Positions 50,364 through 62,420 of a stretch of 64,000 nucleotides of DNA are shown here, piece after piece; position 1 is the stretch's first letter; every line of letters starts with the position of its first letter. The notes under the pieces were generated by a model. That model was not told where the DNA came from and did no database searches. It was given only the letters and a program-made list of their open reading frames with translations. The position numbers and the translations under genes were made by a program. This stretch comes from Oxyruncus cristatus. Its lineage: Eukaryota; Chordata; Aves; Passeriformes; Cotingidae. The stretch is taken from the NCBI GenBank assembly GCA_013399855.1, contig VXAY01005274.1:2191725-2255724 (forward strand). The letters run 5' to 3'.

Positions 50364-51384
50364 AAAAAGATCAAGCAGCAAATAAAATTAGCACTGTGGG
50401 CAGCACTTACCCTGCCAAGAGTGTATTTAGTGTGGGAAGGGGAAGTGCTGGAGGTAGCATGACCAAGGTATGTGGGAGGAGGCAGAGAAGGAAAGCTGAT
50501 CCATCGTACTCCTTTGCACTGCTTCAAAATAGGAGACCCGGCAGCCAGAGGGGCAGGCTATAAATGGTTGGTCAACTGAGGAGCGATGAAAGGACTTGCT
50601 GTGTCTGCAGCACTCAGCAAGCCTGGGAGTGCACGGCCAGAAGGGTCAAGAGAGCGCAGTTGTGCAAGCAGATTTTAAAGGACTGTCTGTTTTTTTTCCT
50701 GTTACCAGCATCTGAAGATATGGTAGCATTGGCCTCAGCTCCTGCTGCATGGCATCAGCTGGTCAGTCTTGGACCAGTCAGATGGACTCAGCAGGACTCA
50801 GCCTCTCCCTCCCTCTCTCCCTGGACATGTTGGCCAAGTTGTTTCTGTCCACATCAGAGGCAGGACACCGATCAGGGCAGAGGATACGATCCAGTGTGAG
50901 GGCTGCCTTTCCTGACATGCCCATCTGCACGCCCCCTCCCACCTCCCAGTTTTCTCTGCCACCTAAAATGGTTTTCAGGTTCCTCCTAAAAGGAGGTTGC
51001 ACAGAGGATGACCAGCTTCCTTGTGCCAAGTCTGCATGTAGCCTGGGACCTCTTTGTACCTCTGATCCTGGTTTCCATGCACTGGAAGGAGCACTGGTAC
51101 CTCTGGGGTGGCAGGGACTGGCATGAGGTGCACGGAAACGTCCTATCCAGGAAGGCTGTAGGGTTGGGTTTAAGGTGGGTGGTACCTTCTCACACAAGGA
51201 CTTGCCTTTTTGTGGGTCACAGTCTGCTCCTGAGCTCCCACAGTTCAGGATGGCCAAACACAGAGGACTAGTTGGGCCCGCTATGGAGACAGGCAGCAGA
51301 TGCGACAGATACGATCTCATATTTCCCTGGAGTTCCCTGCAACTTTGCTCCCATTCTGAAGTGTATCCCAGGACTCAGAAACCC

Positions 51385-51559
51385 TCTGGATCTAAGGTCC
51401 AAGTGGAAGCCTTTAAGGCCAGGTTGGGTGGAGCTCTGAGCAACCCAGTCTAGTGGGAAGTGTCTTGCCCATGGCAGGAGTTTGGAACTAGATGATCTTT
51501 AAGGTCCCTTCTAACCCAAGCCATTCTGTAATTCTGTGATGGATTCTATGATTCTGTGA
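51385..51559 (+). mobile_element. CR1 LINE fragment, 3' end, plus orientation
   Basis: It contains ggaagcctttaaggccaggt, ctctgagcaacccagtctag and ggtcccttctaacccaagcc. The terminus is an extended octamer array: ATTCTGTAATTCTGTGATGG, then ATTCTATGATTCTGTGA. More octamer copies remain than in any other element here. Confidence 0.95.
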
Positions 51560-52360
51560 CCTTCTCCTGGGGCAGTAGCTAACCCCCTTACTTCTCCCTT
51601 TGATCTTGTGAAGGCTCAAGGGGGAGAGCAGATGACTTGCACATCTGTGACCAGAGGCTCCAAGCCCTGCCCAAATGAAGTGAATGGGAGGTCACTGCTG
51701 AGCTGTCAGTGCAGGAGGCAGAGCAGGACAGGCAGCACTGAGGCTCCTGCCCTGCCTGCAGAGCCAGTTTCAGGGGACAGCTAGGCCGGGGAGGTTCCCT
51801 GACTGCCCAGACCAGAGCAGCACTGCCTGAAACGCTCCCTGTTGCAAGGGGTGGAAGTTTTCAGAGCATCCATAATAATCCCTTCGTGGGCCCACATCCA
51901 TTTCCTGGAAGCTTTGCCTTTTTCTGTGCTGTGAAGCCTGGGCAAGCCTGAAAAACCCGTCTGGTTTTGTTTCACGTTGATTTCTTATAATTTTTTTTGC
52001 CTTTGCACGGGTGCCAGCGCTGCTGTGCTGTTGCTATGTTTTGTGGTGGTTAAGCACAGCACAGTTCTCACTGCCAGCGCTGACGCGAACCCTGAGAATC
52101 TGGAACAAGTCAAACCGGCCCCGCAGCACTGCAGGGAGAGCGTGGGGCTGCTCCTGCCCCACGGTCCCCTCCTCACACCCCCAGCACCCTGCAGAGAGGC
52201 CGGGAGGGGAGAAGCAAAGCGGCAGCTCCACATCTCAAGGGGGTTCAAACTTTTCGGGGAAGGCTGTCACCAACAGCAGCCCCAAAAGAGCAGGAACTTA
52301 GCTCAAAACCTTGTTGGTGGCAGTGAATTTTTGGACCCTCCAAACTGAGGTTGGGATAAG
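51560..52360. other. Non-coding unique sequence between two CR1 copies
   Basis: No exon is recognised. The flanking CR1 copies have the same orientation but belong to different terminal types. Confidence 0.5.
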
Positions 52361-52670
52361 AAGGTTGTAGCCAGGGGTGGGTCGGCCTCTTCTCCCAAGC
52401 AACAAGCGACAGGACAATAGGAAATGTCTTCAAGCTGTGCCAGGGGAGGTTCAGGTTGTACATCAGGAGGAATTGCTCCACAGAACAGGTTGTTAAACTT
52501 TGGAATGGGCTGCCCAGGGAGATGGTAGAGTCACCATCCCTCAAGGTGTTCAAGAAACAACTGGACGTGGCACTCAGTGCTCTGGTCTGCTTGACAAGGT
52601 GGTGATTGGTCACAGATTGGACTCAATCTTGAAGGTCTTTTCCAACCTAAATGATTCCATGATTCTCTGA
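52361..52670 (+). mobile_element. CR1 LINE fragment of a third terminal type, plus orientation
   Basis: About 310 bp. Key blocks are gtcggcctcttctcccaagc, ggttcaggttgtacatcagg, ctttggaatgggctgcccag and ggtcacagattggactcaat. It ends tcttttccaacctaaatgat then TCCATGATTCTCTGA. The 54.4-kb element belongs to the same broad type in the opposite direction. Confidence 0.95.
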
Positions 52671-54367
52671 CACTGGCAACACTGCACACGGAGAACATTC
52701 CCAGCACTGGTCCATGGGTCTGACAGCCTGCAGGGGCATCACCCAGAGCTTTCAGGGCTGCATATGCTGTTTCACAAGGCAGACACACAATACGAGCCCC
52801 CAGACCCTCATCACCCCACTCCCACCCATTGTGGGGTGCGCAGGGCAGGAGGAAGGGGCTGAGGTGCTCCCTCCCCAGCTCCCTGTGCGTCAGGAGAAGC
52901 GCAGGGCTGCTGCTGGGATTGCAAAACACTCGCCTGTGCCGTGTTTGAGGCTGGTTTTTGCCAACGTTACTAGGGTACAGGAGTGACTAATTCTCTCCGA
53001 ACTTTCAGTTTCAGCCCCAAGCACTACATTTCAGAGGGATCTGGTGTGTGTTTTGTGGGTAAAAATCCCTGAGACAGCTCAGTGCTGTGGCTATCTAGGG
53101 CAGAAATACCCAGATCCAGAGATCAGCCTCATCACCCCAGTGCTGCGCTGAGCTGGCAGATCCAAGCCTGGCCCCAGAATGCAGATGGGGCAGGAATGAG
53201 CACACTGTCCCTTCTCCAACTTTCCTACAGCTGCTGAAGTACTGCTGGCCAAAAAAATCATTTGCGTTCTTGTAAGGCAAATGAAAGAAACGCTGCAAAA
53301 AGGAAAATGTTTGCAGGCAGAACGCTGAGCAAAATACGGCAAGCAACAGACATTTTAAGTAATTTCTATAAAAGCAAGCTCTGGACACTCATTAGACCTT
53401 AATCAGCAAATAAGAAGCAGAAAGAGGGGTGACGGGCACAAGGACATGGATGCTTTTACTTGTGGGGAACCTGTTTTCAAGCACCAGCCTGTGCATCCCT
53501 CCTGCTTTCCAGGAGTCCTCAAGGAAGCCATGGGGCTCTGTCCTGCCTGGCAGACACAGCAGTGCTCTGCACATGCTGGAAAAGTACAACCACTGCGAGA
53601 AGTCTCTGGATGAAGGCTCCGGGGCAGGGAGGAGGGGTTTGCTTCCACCCTGGCGTGTGAAAAGGAATACGGGTCTGGAAAGGTGCCATGGAAATGGCTT
53701 TCAATAACAGCCTCTGGAGACAGGCTTATGTACGGGGGGATGGCTGCAGCAGGGAGGGGGTATGGGGGCCCCACACAGCTATGGGAGGAATGTCCCCTCA
53801 GGAACTCGCTGTTCCTTCCTGCGGCACCGACGTCACTGTGCAGTGCAGGAGTCAGGCAGGAAGGCTCTCACAGCCCCTCTGCTCCCAGCCTCCTCCTCCT
53901 CCAGTGTGGATCCTGTGTGCTCAGCCCCACACAAACAGCCCCACTCTTTGCGGGGAGGGGGGCAGGGGAGAAGAAGGAAATGCGTGGACCTACAGAGCCA
54001 GCTGCTTCCATTGCTGCCGATGAGCTAAAGAGAGGCCAGGGGCACACACACTTCTTCCAGCGCCGTGGGCAAAGGCCAGTGGTATTGCAGAACCCTCTCT
54101 CCAAGGTGGGCATGGCTGTTGACAGGCATCTGCTCTACCGTCCTGTGAGAGGAGAAATCCAGCACACTCAGCTGGTTCCTCTCCCTCCCCTTGCATCCTT
54201 GGAGAGGGGCTGGGTGGCCACTGGTCCCACACGGCCATTTCATCCGTGTGTTCAGCGGGAGGAGGCCGTTCCCTGCCCATGTGCAGAGACTTGAGAGGTC
54301 CCCTCGCATGTGCAGGGATAACTCAGCGAGGAGAATGCCAGCAACAAGCTCCTGTGCTGACAGTGAC
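52671..54367. other. Non-coding unique sequence
   Basis: GC-moderate unique sequence. The frame at 53,683-54,294 (203 codons, plus) is overlapped by frames in five other readings and has no domain content. No exon is called. Confidence 0.5.
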
Positions 54368-54742
54368 CACAGAATCATTTAGATTGGAAAAGACCTCCAA
54401 AGCCCATCAAGTCCAACCTTTGACCAATCACCACCATGTCAACCAGACCAGAGCTCTGAGTGCCACACACACTCATTCCTTGAACACCTCCAGGGATGGG
54501 GACTCCACCACCTCCCTGGGCAGCCCCTGCTACTGCTTAACAATCCTTTCAGTGATGTGCTCATCATCATTCTTCCTGATGTCCAACTTGAACCTCACCT
54601 GCTGCAGCCTAAGGCCGTTTCCTCTTCTCCTGTCCCTTGTTCCCTGGGAGCAGAGCCCGGCCCCCACCTGGCTCCACCCTCCTATCAGGGAGTTGGAGAG
54701 AGTGAGAAGGTCCCCCCTAAGCCTCTTCTTCTCCAGGCTAAA
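54368..54742 (-). mobile_element. CR1 LINE fragment of the third terminal type, minus orientation (long copy)
   Basis: About 375 bp, the longest in the window. The + strand reads cacagaatcatttagattgg, aagtccaacctttgaccaat, cctccagggatggggactcc and tccctgggagcagagcccgg, ending ttctccaggctaaatg. The minus strand gives ORF2 C-terminal residues, including GNGLRLQQVRFKLDIRKN. It faces the 52.4-kb copy head to head, so the pair could form a long RNA hairpin if co-transcribed. Confidence 0.96.
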
Positions 54743-57019
54743 TGATTCTGGCATGGACACTGCCCAGGAGCATCTTGCTGCTTGCCTGGAGAGCCAACCC
54801 TGTGACACCCACACTCCCCTCACTCCCCATGCAGGCTCTGCACCCCCGGCTGCAAAGCCACTCCTGCAGAGTGGTCGGCACAGCAGCTGGGCCATCACTT
54901 TTTATAGCCACTGAGCTCCAGCACCTCACCTGAACTTTGCAGCATGAGGGAACAGCAGTTCCTACAGCTCAAGAAGAGGATAAACATATCACAGCAGCCT
55001 CCAGGCAACGGGACAAACAGCGCGGTGCCTCTGCAAACACGGCCCTCCGCCTTTGGCCGTGACAGGCAGCGGCTCAGCTGGACACCACGCTCCCTGCAAA
55101 GCCACTTCTCGTCCCTTTAGGTACCTTTCAGAGCCCCATTACTGGCTTGGAGGGGAGGAGGAGGAGGGGAGGAAAACTGAGATCTCTGGCCAGATCTAGG
55201 ATTGGTGATTTGGTACAAAGCCAGGTTGAAAGGGGAACAGCCTGCAGCAACTGGTCTCACTTCTGACGTGGTGATATCTTATATCCACTTATGTCATTGT
55301 GGGCAGGGCAACAGAAGGTAGAATCAGCACCTCTTCTCCAAGGGTTAAACTGTCTTCCTGAATATAAACTGGCTCTTGCAGGGGAAGGGGGAAATGGAGC
55401 AACAAACCAGCCAAAGCTGTAACACTTGGGTGAGCAGCCTGAGCAAGCACTGTGGCAGATTTCAGGCTCTCCACTGCAGTCAATATTCACCCTTTATTCA
55501 CCCAAATAAAGCACATGGCTCTGAAGCTTTACCTCACTCAACTCCTCCTTCCCTCTCTGTTTTTCCCAGTTGCATAAGGAACAAACAAGGTCTTAAAGGC
55601 TGAAAATGCTGTGGCACCACGTGCAGAACCTGCCCGTGGAAGAGAAGTGCCCCAGCTGGTTGCAAGAGAAATCCAGCTGCAGCACTGCACAGCCCAGCAC
55701 AGACCAGTTTGTTGGGAATGGAGACCTTCCTGAGAAACAGTCCTTAGAGTGTTCTCCCCCTGAGGAGCCCCATCTGGACATGAGTGCCTAGCTCTAGGTG
55801 CGAACACAAGTCAGGAACATTTCATGCAGTCTCAAAAAAAACCTAAATATTCCTCCAAAAGAACATCACAAAGAAAAAACCGTCAGTCTTGTGATGGACT
55901 TTGGAAATGCCAAGTGTTTCCACTTTGATTTTATGGTTGAGGAAAAGCTCTCCCTGGTGCACAAGTGAGAGGAGGTAAGAGAACAGTAGGTTTCAGAGAA
56001 CAGGACTTGAATGAACGTCATGATTAGTGGCACTTTTCATGCCAATTGCTGTTGCAGAGAGGCTCCTTATAAGGCAGCTGAAAAATTAAAAATGGTGAAT
56101 TCTTCTTAAACTTCAAAGAAAACTCTTTTACAGCCTTTTTCTATCTTCTCAGAAGCTTTTGTGTCATCACCAGGCCAGGAAGAAGGAAACACTTCAGACC
56201 TCCAGTTTCAGATGTTGCACTGGCAAAACCCACAGCCATGAGGAGTCAATCTATGGCCCTGCACATCAGTTTCTGCTTGTAAAAATAAGTTCCTGCAGTG
56301 AGCAGCCTGGCAGACCATAGTCCATCTGCTTCAGCACCTGGAGGCAGGAGCAGAGCTTTCCTTTTGCTACCCCAGGAATGTGACATCCCCACTATAATGG
56401 AGCCTGCAGCACTATTCTGGGCCTCTTGGTTTCACTGCCAGGCATGTGGTAAACAAACAACTCCTTTTGGTAAATTCTTTTTAGGAGCTTCTTTAAGCCC
56501 TGGTGAACAAATGGTGTTCTCCTGCTCTTGAGATCCACTTGATCTGCATTTAGAAGCGGGTCCAAAATTGGTGAAAGCAACCAGCAAGTTTACAGCTCTG
56601 CATTTAGCATCCCTGTTCATCCCTTTCAGCCTCATTAAATATTTTGGAATCTCAAACTTCCCCAGCAGCCTATTTCAAACAAATGCAAAGCCCTCCAGTG
56701 TCCTCAGCAAACCCCAGCTGTAAACCAAACCCAGGCCTTTTTGATTCCTGATCCATGAGCAAACCATTGGCAGTGAGCGTTCAAGAACAGCAGCAAGCAC
56801 AGATCTTTCCCTCTGGGCGAGACCTTCATGGCCACCAGCTCTCCCTGCTTTTTCTTGTGCCCCTCTTCCAGTTGTGCCCAGCTGTTTCTTTCTCCCCCTG
56901 CCTCCAAACCCATGTGTTTCATACGAAAAAAATCTCTGCACCCTCCACCCAGGAAGATCGTTTTGCACCAGAAATAGAGCACGCTATACTTGGGATGCAG
57001 CCCAGGCATCTTAAAAATA
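54743..57019. other. Non-coding unique sequence
   Basis: Unique sequence with no repeat family or exon recognised. Open frames are short or mirrored on the other strand. Confidence 0.5.
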
Positions 57020-57560
57020 GCTCCGCGCGTAGCTTGTGGTGCCACGTACGGCTGTGCCAGCTGCCTGGGCAGACGGACGGGGTGCCAGTGGGCAGGCCCT
57101 CCCCTCGCAAGGCCATAAATGACCATGGTGCTCCCCAGCAAACCAATTGGTGCCTGGCGGGGAGGGCAGGGTGGGCAGCATCACGCTGTGCCCGACTGAG
57201 CGCTGCCTGCCTGCCTCCCTCCTGCCCTCCTCGGGCCCCCTCTCCCTGGGCGCTCCACATTCCTGCCGCTCATGGAAGGCATTAACGCCAGATAAAAGTA
57301 TGAGGAGCCCAAATGGAGCACCCTGACGTCAGCCATCCCTGGAGCCTGGAAGGGAAGCTGTAAACAGAGGAACAAAAGGCAGTTATAAACAACCATCTTC
57401 ATTGGCGCCTGCGGACCGGCATTTAAAGGATAAAGAGAAACAAGGGAAGGTGCTGAATGAAACTTGGGGGCCGCTCAGCGCTGAGATGTCTGCTGGCTCG
57501 GCGAGGGAGGAAAATCTCCTAATGGAGTGGGAAGAGTGAAAGACAAAGATCGAAAGGATT
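57020..57560. promoter_or_regulatory. Candidate enhancer or minor promoter block
   Basis: This block is GC-richer and has more CpG than its surroundings. It clusters recognisable binding motifs: a perfect palindromic cAMP response element TGACGTCA (57,324-57,331), CCAATTGG (57,143-57,150, an inverted CCAAT pair), ACATTCC (TEAD-like, near 57,258), AGATAA (GATA-like, near 57,289) and CCATAAATGACC (near 57,111). It lies about 14.5 kb upstream of the minus-strand start. No exon is identified, and regulatory function is inferred only from motif clustering. Confidence 0.35.
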
Positions 57561-57983
57561 TTTTTTTTTCTCCTTGCAAATAGCTTTGTTCCCTTCTGTT
57601 CCTCCCAGTCAGTAGGAAAGGGTGGGGACTATTGTTCGATCCTGCTGTTCAGCTGGCTCCTCGCACAGCTTTCAGGACAGCCAGAAATCCTTCGGCTCAA
57701 AGCATCCCGGTGATGCAACAGACGTTCCAGCCAAGCTGCAGCAGCCGACAGGGTTTCAACATTTGAGCAGCTCTGACTGTCCCACTCACCCTCCGCTAAA
57801 CTCAGCAGATGCTGCAGTTTGCATTAGTGCACTTTGGAAAGCCCTGAGCAGTTGGATTCCTCATATTCAGCCACCAATGAGACCTACAGGTGTTTCCAGA
57901 TGTCATCTCCTCTCCTGAAGTGCCAGGTGTGGTCCACCTAGACCTGAGAGTGGGAGAAGTGGCCATCGCACAGACATGGTTAT
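57561..57983. other. Non-coding unique sequence
   Basis: It begins within an 11-T run (57,559-57,569). Nothing else is recognised. Confidence 0.5.
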
Positions 57984-58192
57984 AGGATCACAGAATGGTT
58001 TGGGTTGTAAAGAAGTTTAAAGATCATGCAGTTCCACCCCCCTGCCATGGGCAGGGACACCTCCCACTATCCCAGGCTGCTCCAAGCCCCATTCAACCTG
58101 GCCTTGAACACTTCCAGGGATGGGGCAGCCACAGCTTCTCTGGGCAACCTGTGCCAGGGCCTCACCACCCTCACAGGGAAGAATTTCTTCCA
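57984..58192 (-). mobile_element. CR1 LINE fragment, 3' end, minus orientation
   Basis: The + strand reads aggatcacagaatggtttgg, ccctgccatgggcagggaca, cttccagggatggggcagcc and caacctgtgccagggcctca. The minus strand shows the ORF2 end (KKFFPVRVVRPWHRLPREAV, then SLEVFKARLNGAW). It is 5'-truncated at about 58,192. Confidence 0.96.
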
Positions 58193-58615
58193 TTCAGCTA
58201 GGTTAAAATTCCCCTCCAGGATCCGTCCAGGCTGCAGAAGAGCCGGGCTGGCACCAGGACCATCAGCTGGGAGCTTTGATCTCCCAGCAAAGCCCAGGGA
58301 CGCAGGGGAAATGCCACATGTGCCCAGACACAGACGGAGTTCACAACTGATGCTATCGCAGCCGACGCGTGTAGGACTCATGTCTTTGTTTTAACAACAA
58401 AGACCAAGAAAACATCCTGTAATGTAACATTTAAACCAGCGCTTACGTGATTGAAAAAGAAAGACCCACCAGCCATGGTTACATAGCTTAGGCCACTTGT
58501 TTATATCGACAGTGTTCCTGTTGCCTGGCTAATGGGAACAAGTGTTGGGCACTTTAAATCACTGAAAAGCAGCAAAGTTCACATCGTTTTTTCGTGTATT
58601 TTATATGCAAGATGG
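58193..58615. other. Unique spacer between two CR1 copies
   Basis: About 420 bp of unique sequence separate two minus-oriented CR1 copies of different terminal types. Confidence 0.55.
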
Positions 58616-58884
58616 ATTCATAGAATATCCTGAGTTGGAAGGGACCCACAACAATTATCGAGTCCAGCTCCTGGCCCAGCACAGACACCCCAACAATCCC
58701 ACCATGTCCCTGAGAGCATTGTCCAAACCCTCCTCGAGCTCTGGCAGCCTTGGGGCCGTGACCACTGCCCTGGGGAGCCTGTTCAGTGCCTGACCACCCT
58801 CTGGGGGAAGGACCTTTTCCTAATATCCAACCTAACCCTGCCCTGACACAGCTTCGTGCTGTTCCCTCCAGTCCTGTCACTGGA
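58616..58884 (-). mobile_element. CR1 LINE fragment of the second subfamily type, minus orientation
   Basis: The + strand starts attcatagaatatcctgagt, then ggaagggacccacaacaatt, gtccctgagagcattgtcca, ggggagcctgttcagtgcct and ccaacctaaccctgccctga. This is the reverse complement of the type seen at 23.4 and 44.0 kb. It is 5'-truncated near cagtcctgtcactgg. Confidence 0.96.
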
Positions 58885-59038
58885 CAAAAGATTGTACAAG
58901 CAGCGTTTGGGACTGCAAACAATAGTTCCAATTTTTAAGATATTTATCACTCAAAAGCCCCTGAAATATATATATCTGCAATCACCAAGATCTCACTGCA
59001 GAAGACAAGAAAGGAAAGAAGTTACTAGCTGCAAGTAT

Positions 59039-59060
59039 TTGCAGACTTGCAAGTCTGCAA
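59039..59060. repeat. 22-bp perfect palindrome
   Basis: Arms TTGCAGACTTG and CAAGTCTGCAA are exact reverse complements with no spacer. The octamer GCAAGTAT also occurs on both sides (59,031-59,038 and 59,057-59,064). Confidence 0.97.
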
Positions 59061-62000
59061 GTATCACAGAGTCTCAGGAAAGACTATTAGAGATAACGAA
59101 CATCTGCAGTTTATATCCTCCCTACATTAGAAAAACCTGCCATCAAAACCACACGGTGCTATGACCCAGCTACCTTAACAAGAGCCTTAACAAGATCTGA
59201 AAGAACACGATACTGATGTGTGAAACAATTTTACCATAGATGATATTTTGACAGGAATTTAGAGAATATACTGAAAATAAACCACCTCTTTTCAGTGTGT
59301 AAAAGACATGAAAAAGCCATAATTAGGTATTATCACAATAGCTGGGGAACAAAAAATCCTCCTTTCAAATAAAATTAAATTGTATCAGAAATTAGAAGTC
59401 TAAAAATTAACATTGTAGTTTATTATTTTAGTACAGGTGGGAGCTACATTGGGCTCCGAGACAGACTACAATTCAAAAAATAAATTGTGTAGTGAGAACC
59501 TGTTAATTTGTAGCCAACTGGTTACTGAGTTAGAAGGTAACTACGTCATATTAGAGTCCTCTGGGAGTTTATTTTTAAACATGGCCTATAGTTTGGGAAC
59601 GAAAAGGTATTGAAATGAGAGGGACTGCTGTCATACATAACCTTTTTATGAGAAATGAAGCATTTTCTGTGGTACTCGTGATAGCCCCAACATGGTCTAT
59701 ACAATGTGGATACTGGAATGAACTGGCTGATTCCTGTTCCCACAGGCCTGACTCACCCAGCCTGAGCACCAAACAAGTCCTAGGTGAGATGTAACGGGGT
59801 TACTAATGCCCACTGTTATTAGCTGTGCTTCATCCCCGTTCCTGTAGGCCAAGTACATCCACGAGCATCTTCCCCCTTGGCTCTTGAAACAGCTTCAGAC
59901 CTCCAGACTCCAAACCATCACCGCTGAGCGCCCACCTGGAGAACACCCCCACCCACTGCCAGGCCCTGGGGCTGAAGGTGAGCTGGAAGCTGCCCACGGG
60001 TGTCTCATCTCGCCCACTCCCCTGCGTGCCAGTGGCTCCGAGGGGAAGCCCAGACCGAGTCATCTCCGTGTCTGGCAGGAAACACATGCAAACGCACGAG
60101 CTTGAGAGCCCCGCTCAGGAAACTCCCGTCCCATCAGCCTCCCGGGGCCCTCGGCCCCCTCAGCTGTGCCCTGGTGCTGGCCAGGCTCAGCACACACAGC
60201 CTGGCACTGCAGGAGAGATGAACAGCCACCCGCAGCAGCGGGAAAGCCCTGGAAATGAAAACTCCCACAGGGAGGAAAAAAGCCCAAACCCACACCTGGA
60301 GAACAGGCTGCCCACACCATGTAAGGGCAAAGAACAAAACTTCTTTTTCCCCTGGTTTTGGCCAGGAGTCTTACAATAACAGCCAACTTGCTCCATGTAG
60401 GACCTCGGCGCTGCTTTCCAGACAGGCACTGGTTTGTACAACTGCCCTTCCAAAATGGGAAATAGCTCTCAAAACCAGGAATCCATTAGCCACCCCAGCA
60501 GCAGAGCAATTCGGCTGCTTCTCCTCAGGTTCATTTCTTGGAGGTTGTGCTCAGAGTCACATGGCCACAGCCTGAGCCAGGTCCCCAGCAGGGCCAAGCT
60601 GAAGTCCCCACAGCAACACCAATTAAATCAGCAAAACATCAGGAGACTCTGCTTTTCCCCCAAACTCCAGAGATTTCTCACATCGGGGCTGCTTTCCCTC
60701 CTTAAAACCTTGGTCCCACTTAACCTTTTATGCCTTTAACAGGTGCTAATGGGGTCCACCTTGTCCATGCCTCCCCGCTGGGTTGCCAGCTCCCCATCAG
60801 CAGTGGCCTCTGGCTCTGCACTGTAGTAAACAGAGTGCAGTGGGAACCATATGCAGCACAAACCTCAAAGCTAATTTATTCTTTCAGCATGAGTGGAGTC
60901 GAGGCTGTGTTTAAGCTGTTTTCCCAACCTCCCTACAGCCTTGGATGGGAGCAGTTTTGGGGAAGCCAAGGCCCTGGGTGGAGTCTCATTGGCTGGGCTG
61001 TGAGTAGGTGTCTGTCACAGACATTGTTGCTGGACAAGCAAAAGGATCAGAAACAGGTTTAGATGGGGTTTGAGGTGTAGTGATTTCTCACCACACTACA
61101 GAGTCACACACCACAAGCTTCTCTCCTTCCCCATTGCACTGCGACTCATCTGCAGAGCTGGGGAGTGGGATGACAGAGCTGCACTTAAACACCACTTCCA
61201 AATTTCTGCTACCCTGGAGCCAGGCAGAGCTAAAAACCCAGGTGGTAACCAGGCAAACAAGATTTGCCTGTGTATGCACTGGATGTAATGTTCTTTTTCC
61301 CATGTAATGGCATCGCACATCTTTGTGGCCCTGCGAGTCTGATCTGGGGGGTGACTAATACAGGATAGTCCCTAAGCCTGAGTACACCCAGTGCCTCTCC
61401 AAGTGCTGATTACAAAAGAAAGGCAAAAGCTTTGAGACAAGGGGATTACCCAAGTCTAATCTGGAGCTTTGGGTCTGTTTGTCATGTGATACTGTAACCC
61501 CTGAGTATTGCATCTTGCTGGGAATATTACATGTGTCTCATGTGCTGTGTCCCTGCGTGGGTTGGCCATGGCCATGGCCCTTTGGCTGTGTAGACCCGTC
61601 TGTGGGTGCTGGATGGAGGCCCATTTGTAGGGTTAAGTGCTGCCATGTGTTCTCTTTGAAACCTCTGGGGTGTCAGTGTCCACACTCTGGCATTTTGGGG
61701 GCCCGAAGGGCTTGTCTGTGTGCCCCCATCCCTGCTCTGCACCTCACACAATGGCCATTGTTTGCCTTCGGGGCGGGTGAGCAGCCTCTGGCTTGGGAGG
61801 AACAAAGCCCGGAGCCAGTTCCTGAAAACACAAAACATGCCTTTTTATCACTTCATGACAAATTGGTTTGTCAGCAGCAGGAAGTGATGTTACTGTCGTT
61901 CTCACCAAGGGGAAACTCCTCGTGGTTTCCATGGGGATGTATGCAACTGTAGAGCTACAGGTTTATATAAACTGAAAGCCCCATGCTCGCCTGCTGTGTG

Positions 62001-62239
62001 CCAGGATTCTATGGATTGGATACAAGCGGATGGGTCTCAGCTGAGTCCTGCTAGCACAGTGGGACAGCCAGCTCACGTTTGAGCCAGGGAAATGGGAGTT
62101 CAAAGCCCTAAACCAGGGTGAACTGTATGGCTTGATATTCCAAACAAACAAAGCAGCAAAGCTGGGAGAATAAATAAGGGGCAAGAAGGAAAAATGCCTC
62201 CCTACCACATCCACAGCAGGCAAAGTTCAGCCCAGCTGT

Positions 62240-62420
62240 GTCATCAAGGCATCCTCCAGCTTTACCACTGCCCACCTCAACCCCTCATGCCTCGTTCCCA
62301 GTTCATGCCTCCTCCTCTGCCCCACACCTTGCCAGCCACCCCAACCCACTCCTTCCCTCCCACTCCCAGCAACTCCCCAGCTGAGCCCATCCGCTTTCCC
62401 CTAAACTGTCACCCCAGGAT
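62240..62420. repeat. Pyrimidine-rich (C/T) stretch
   Basis: About 180 bp with strong C/T bias on the + strand (for example CACTCCTTCCCTCCCACTCC). It explains the long open frame there, because stop codons need A and G. Confidence 0.7.

Larger units (their letters stand above)
47623..51384. other. Non-coding unique sequence with small CpG patch and tandem repeats
   Basis: 47,630-47,790 is a small CpG-enriched patch with a CTCF-like motif at 47,658-47,671. A 22-bp tandem duplication lies at 47,931-47,974, an A17 run at 48,338-48,354 and a 14-bp duplication at 50,336-50,363. No exon is recognised. The opposite-strand frames near 50,778-51,320 are treated as chance. Confidence 0.5.

Noticed and set aside
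54246..54914. Plus-strand open frame of 222 codons
   Set aside because: It runs antisense through the CR1 fragment at 54,368-54,742 and is not a host gene.
56331..56350. TTCAGCACC resembling the left half of an RE1/NRSE silencer
   Set aside because: The right half (GGACAGCGCC) is not present at the proper spacing.
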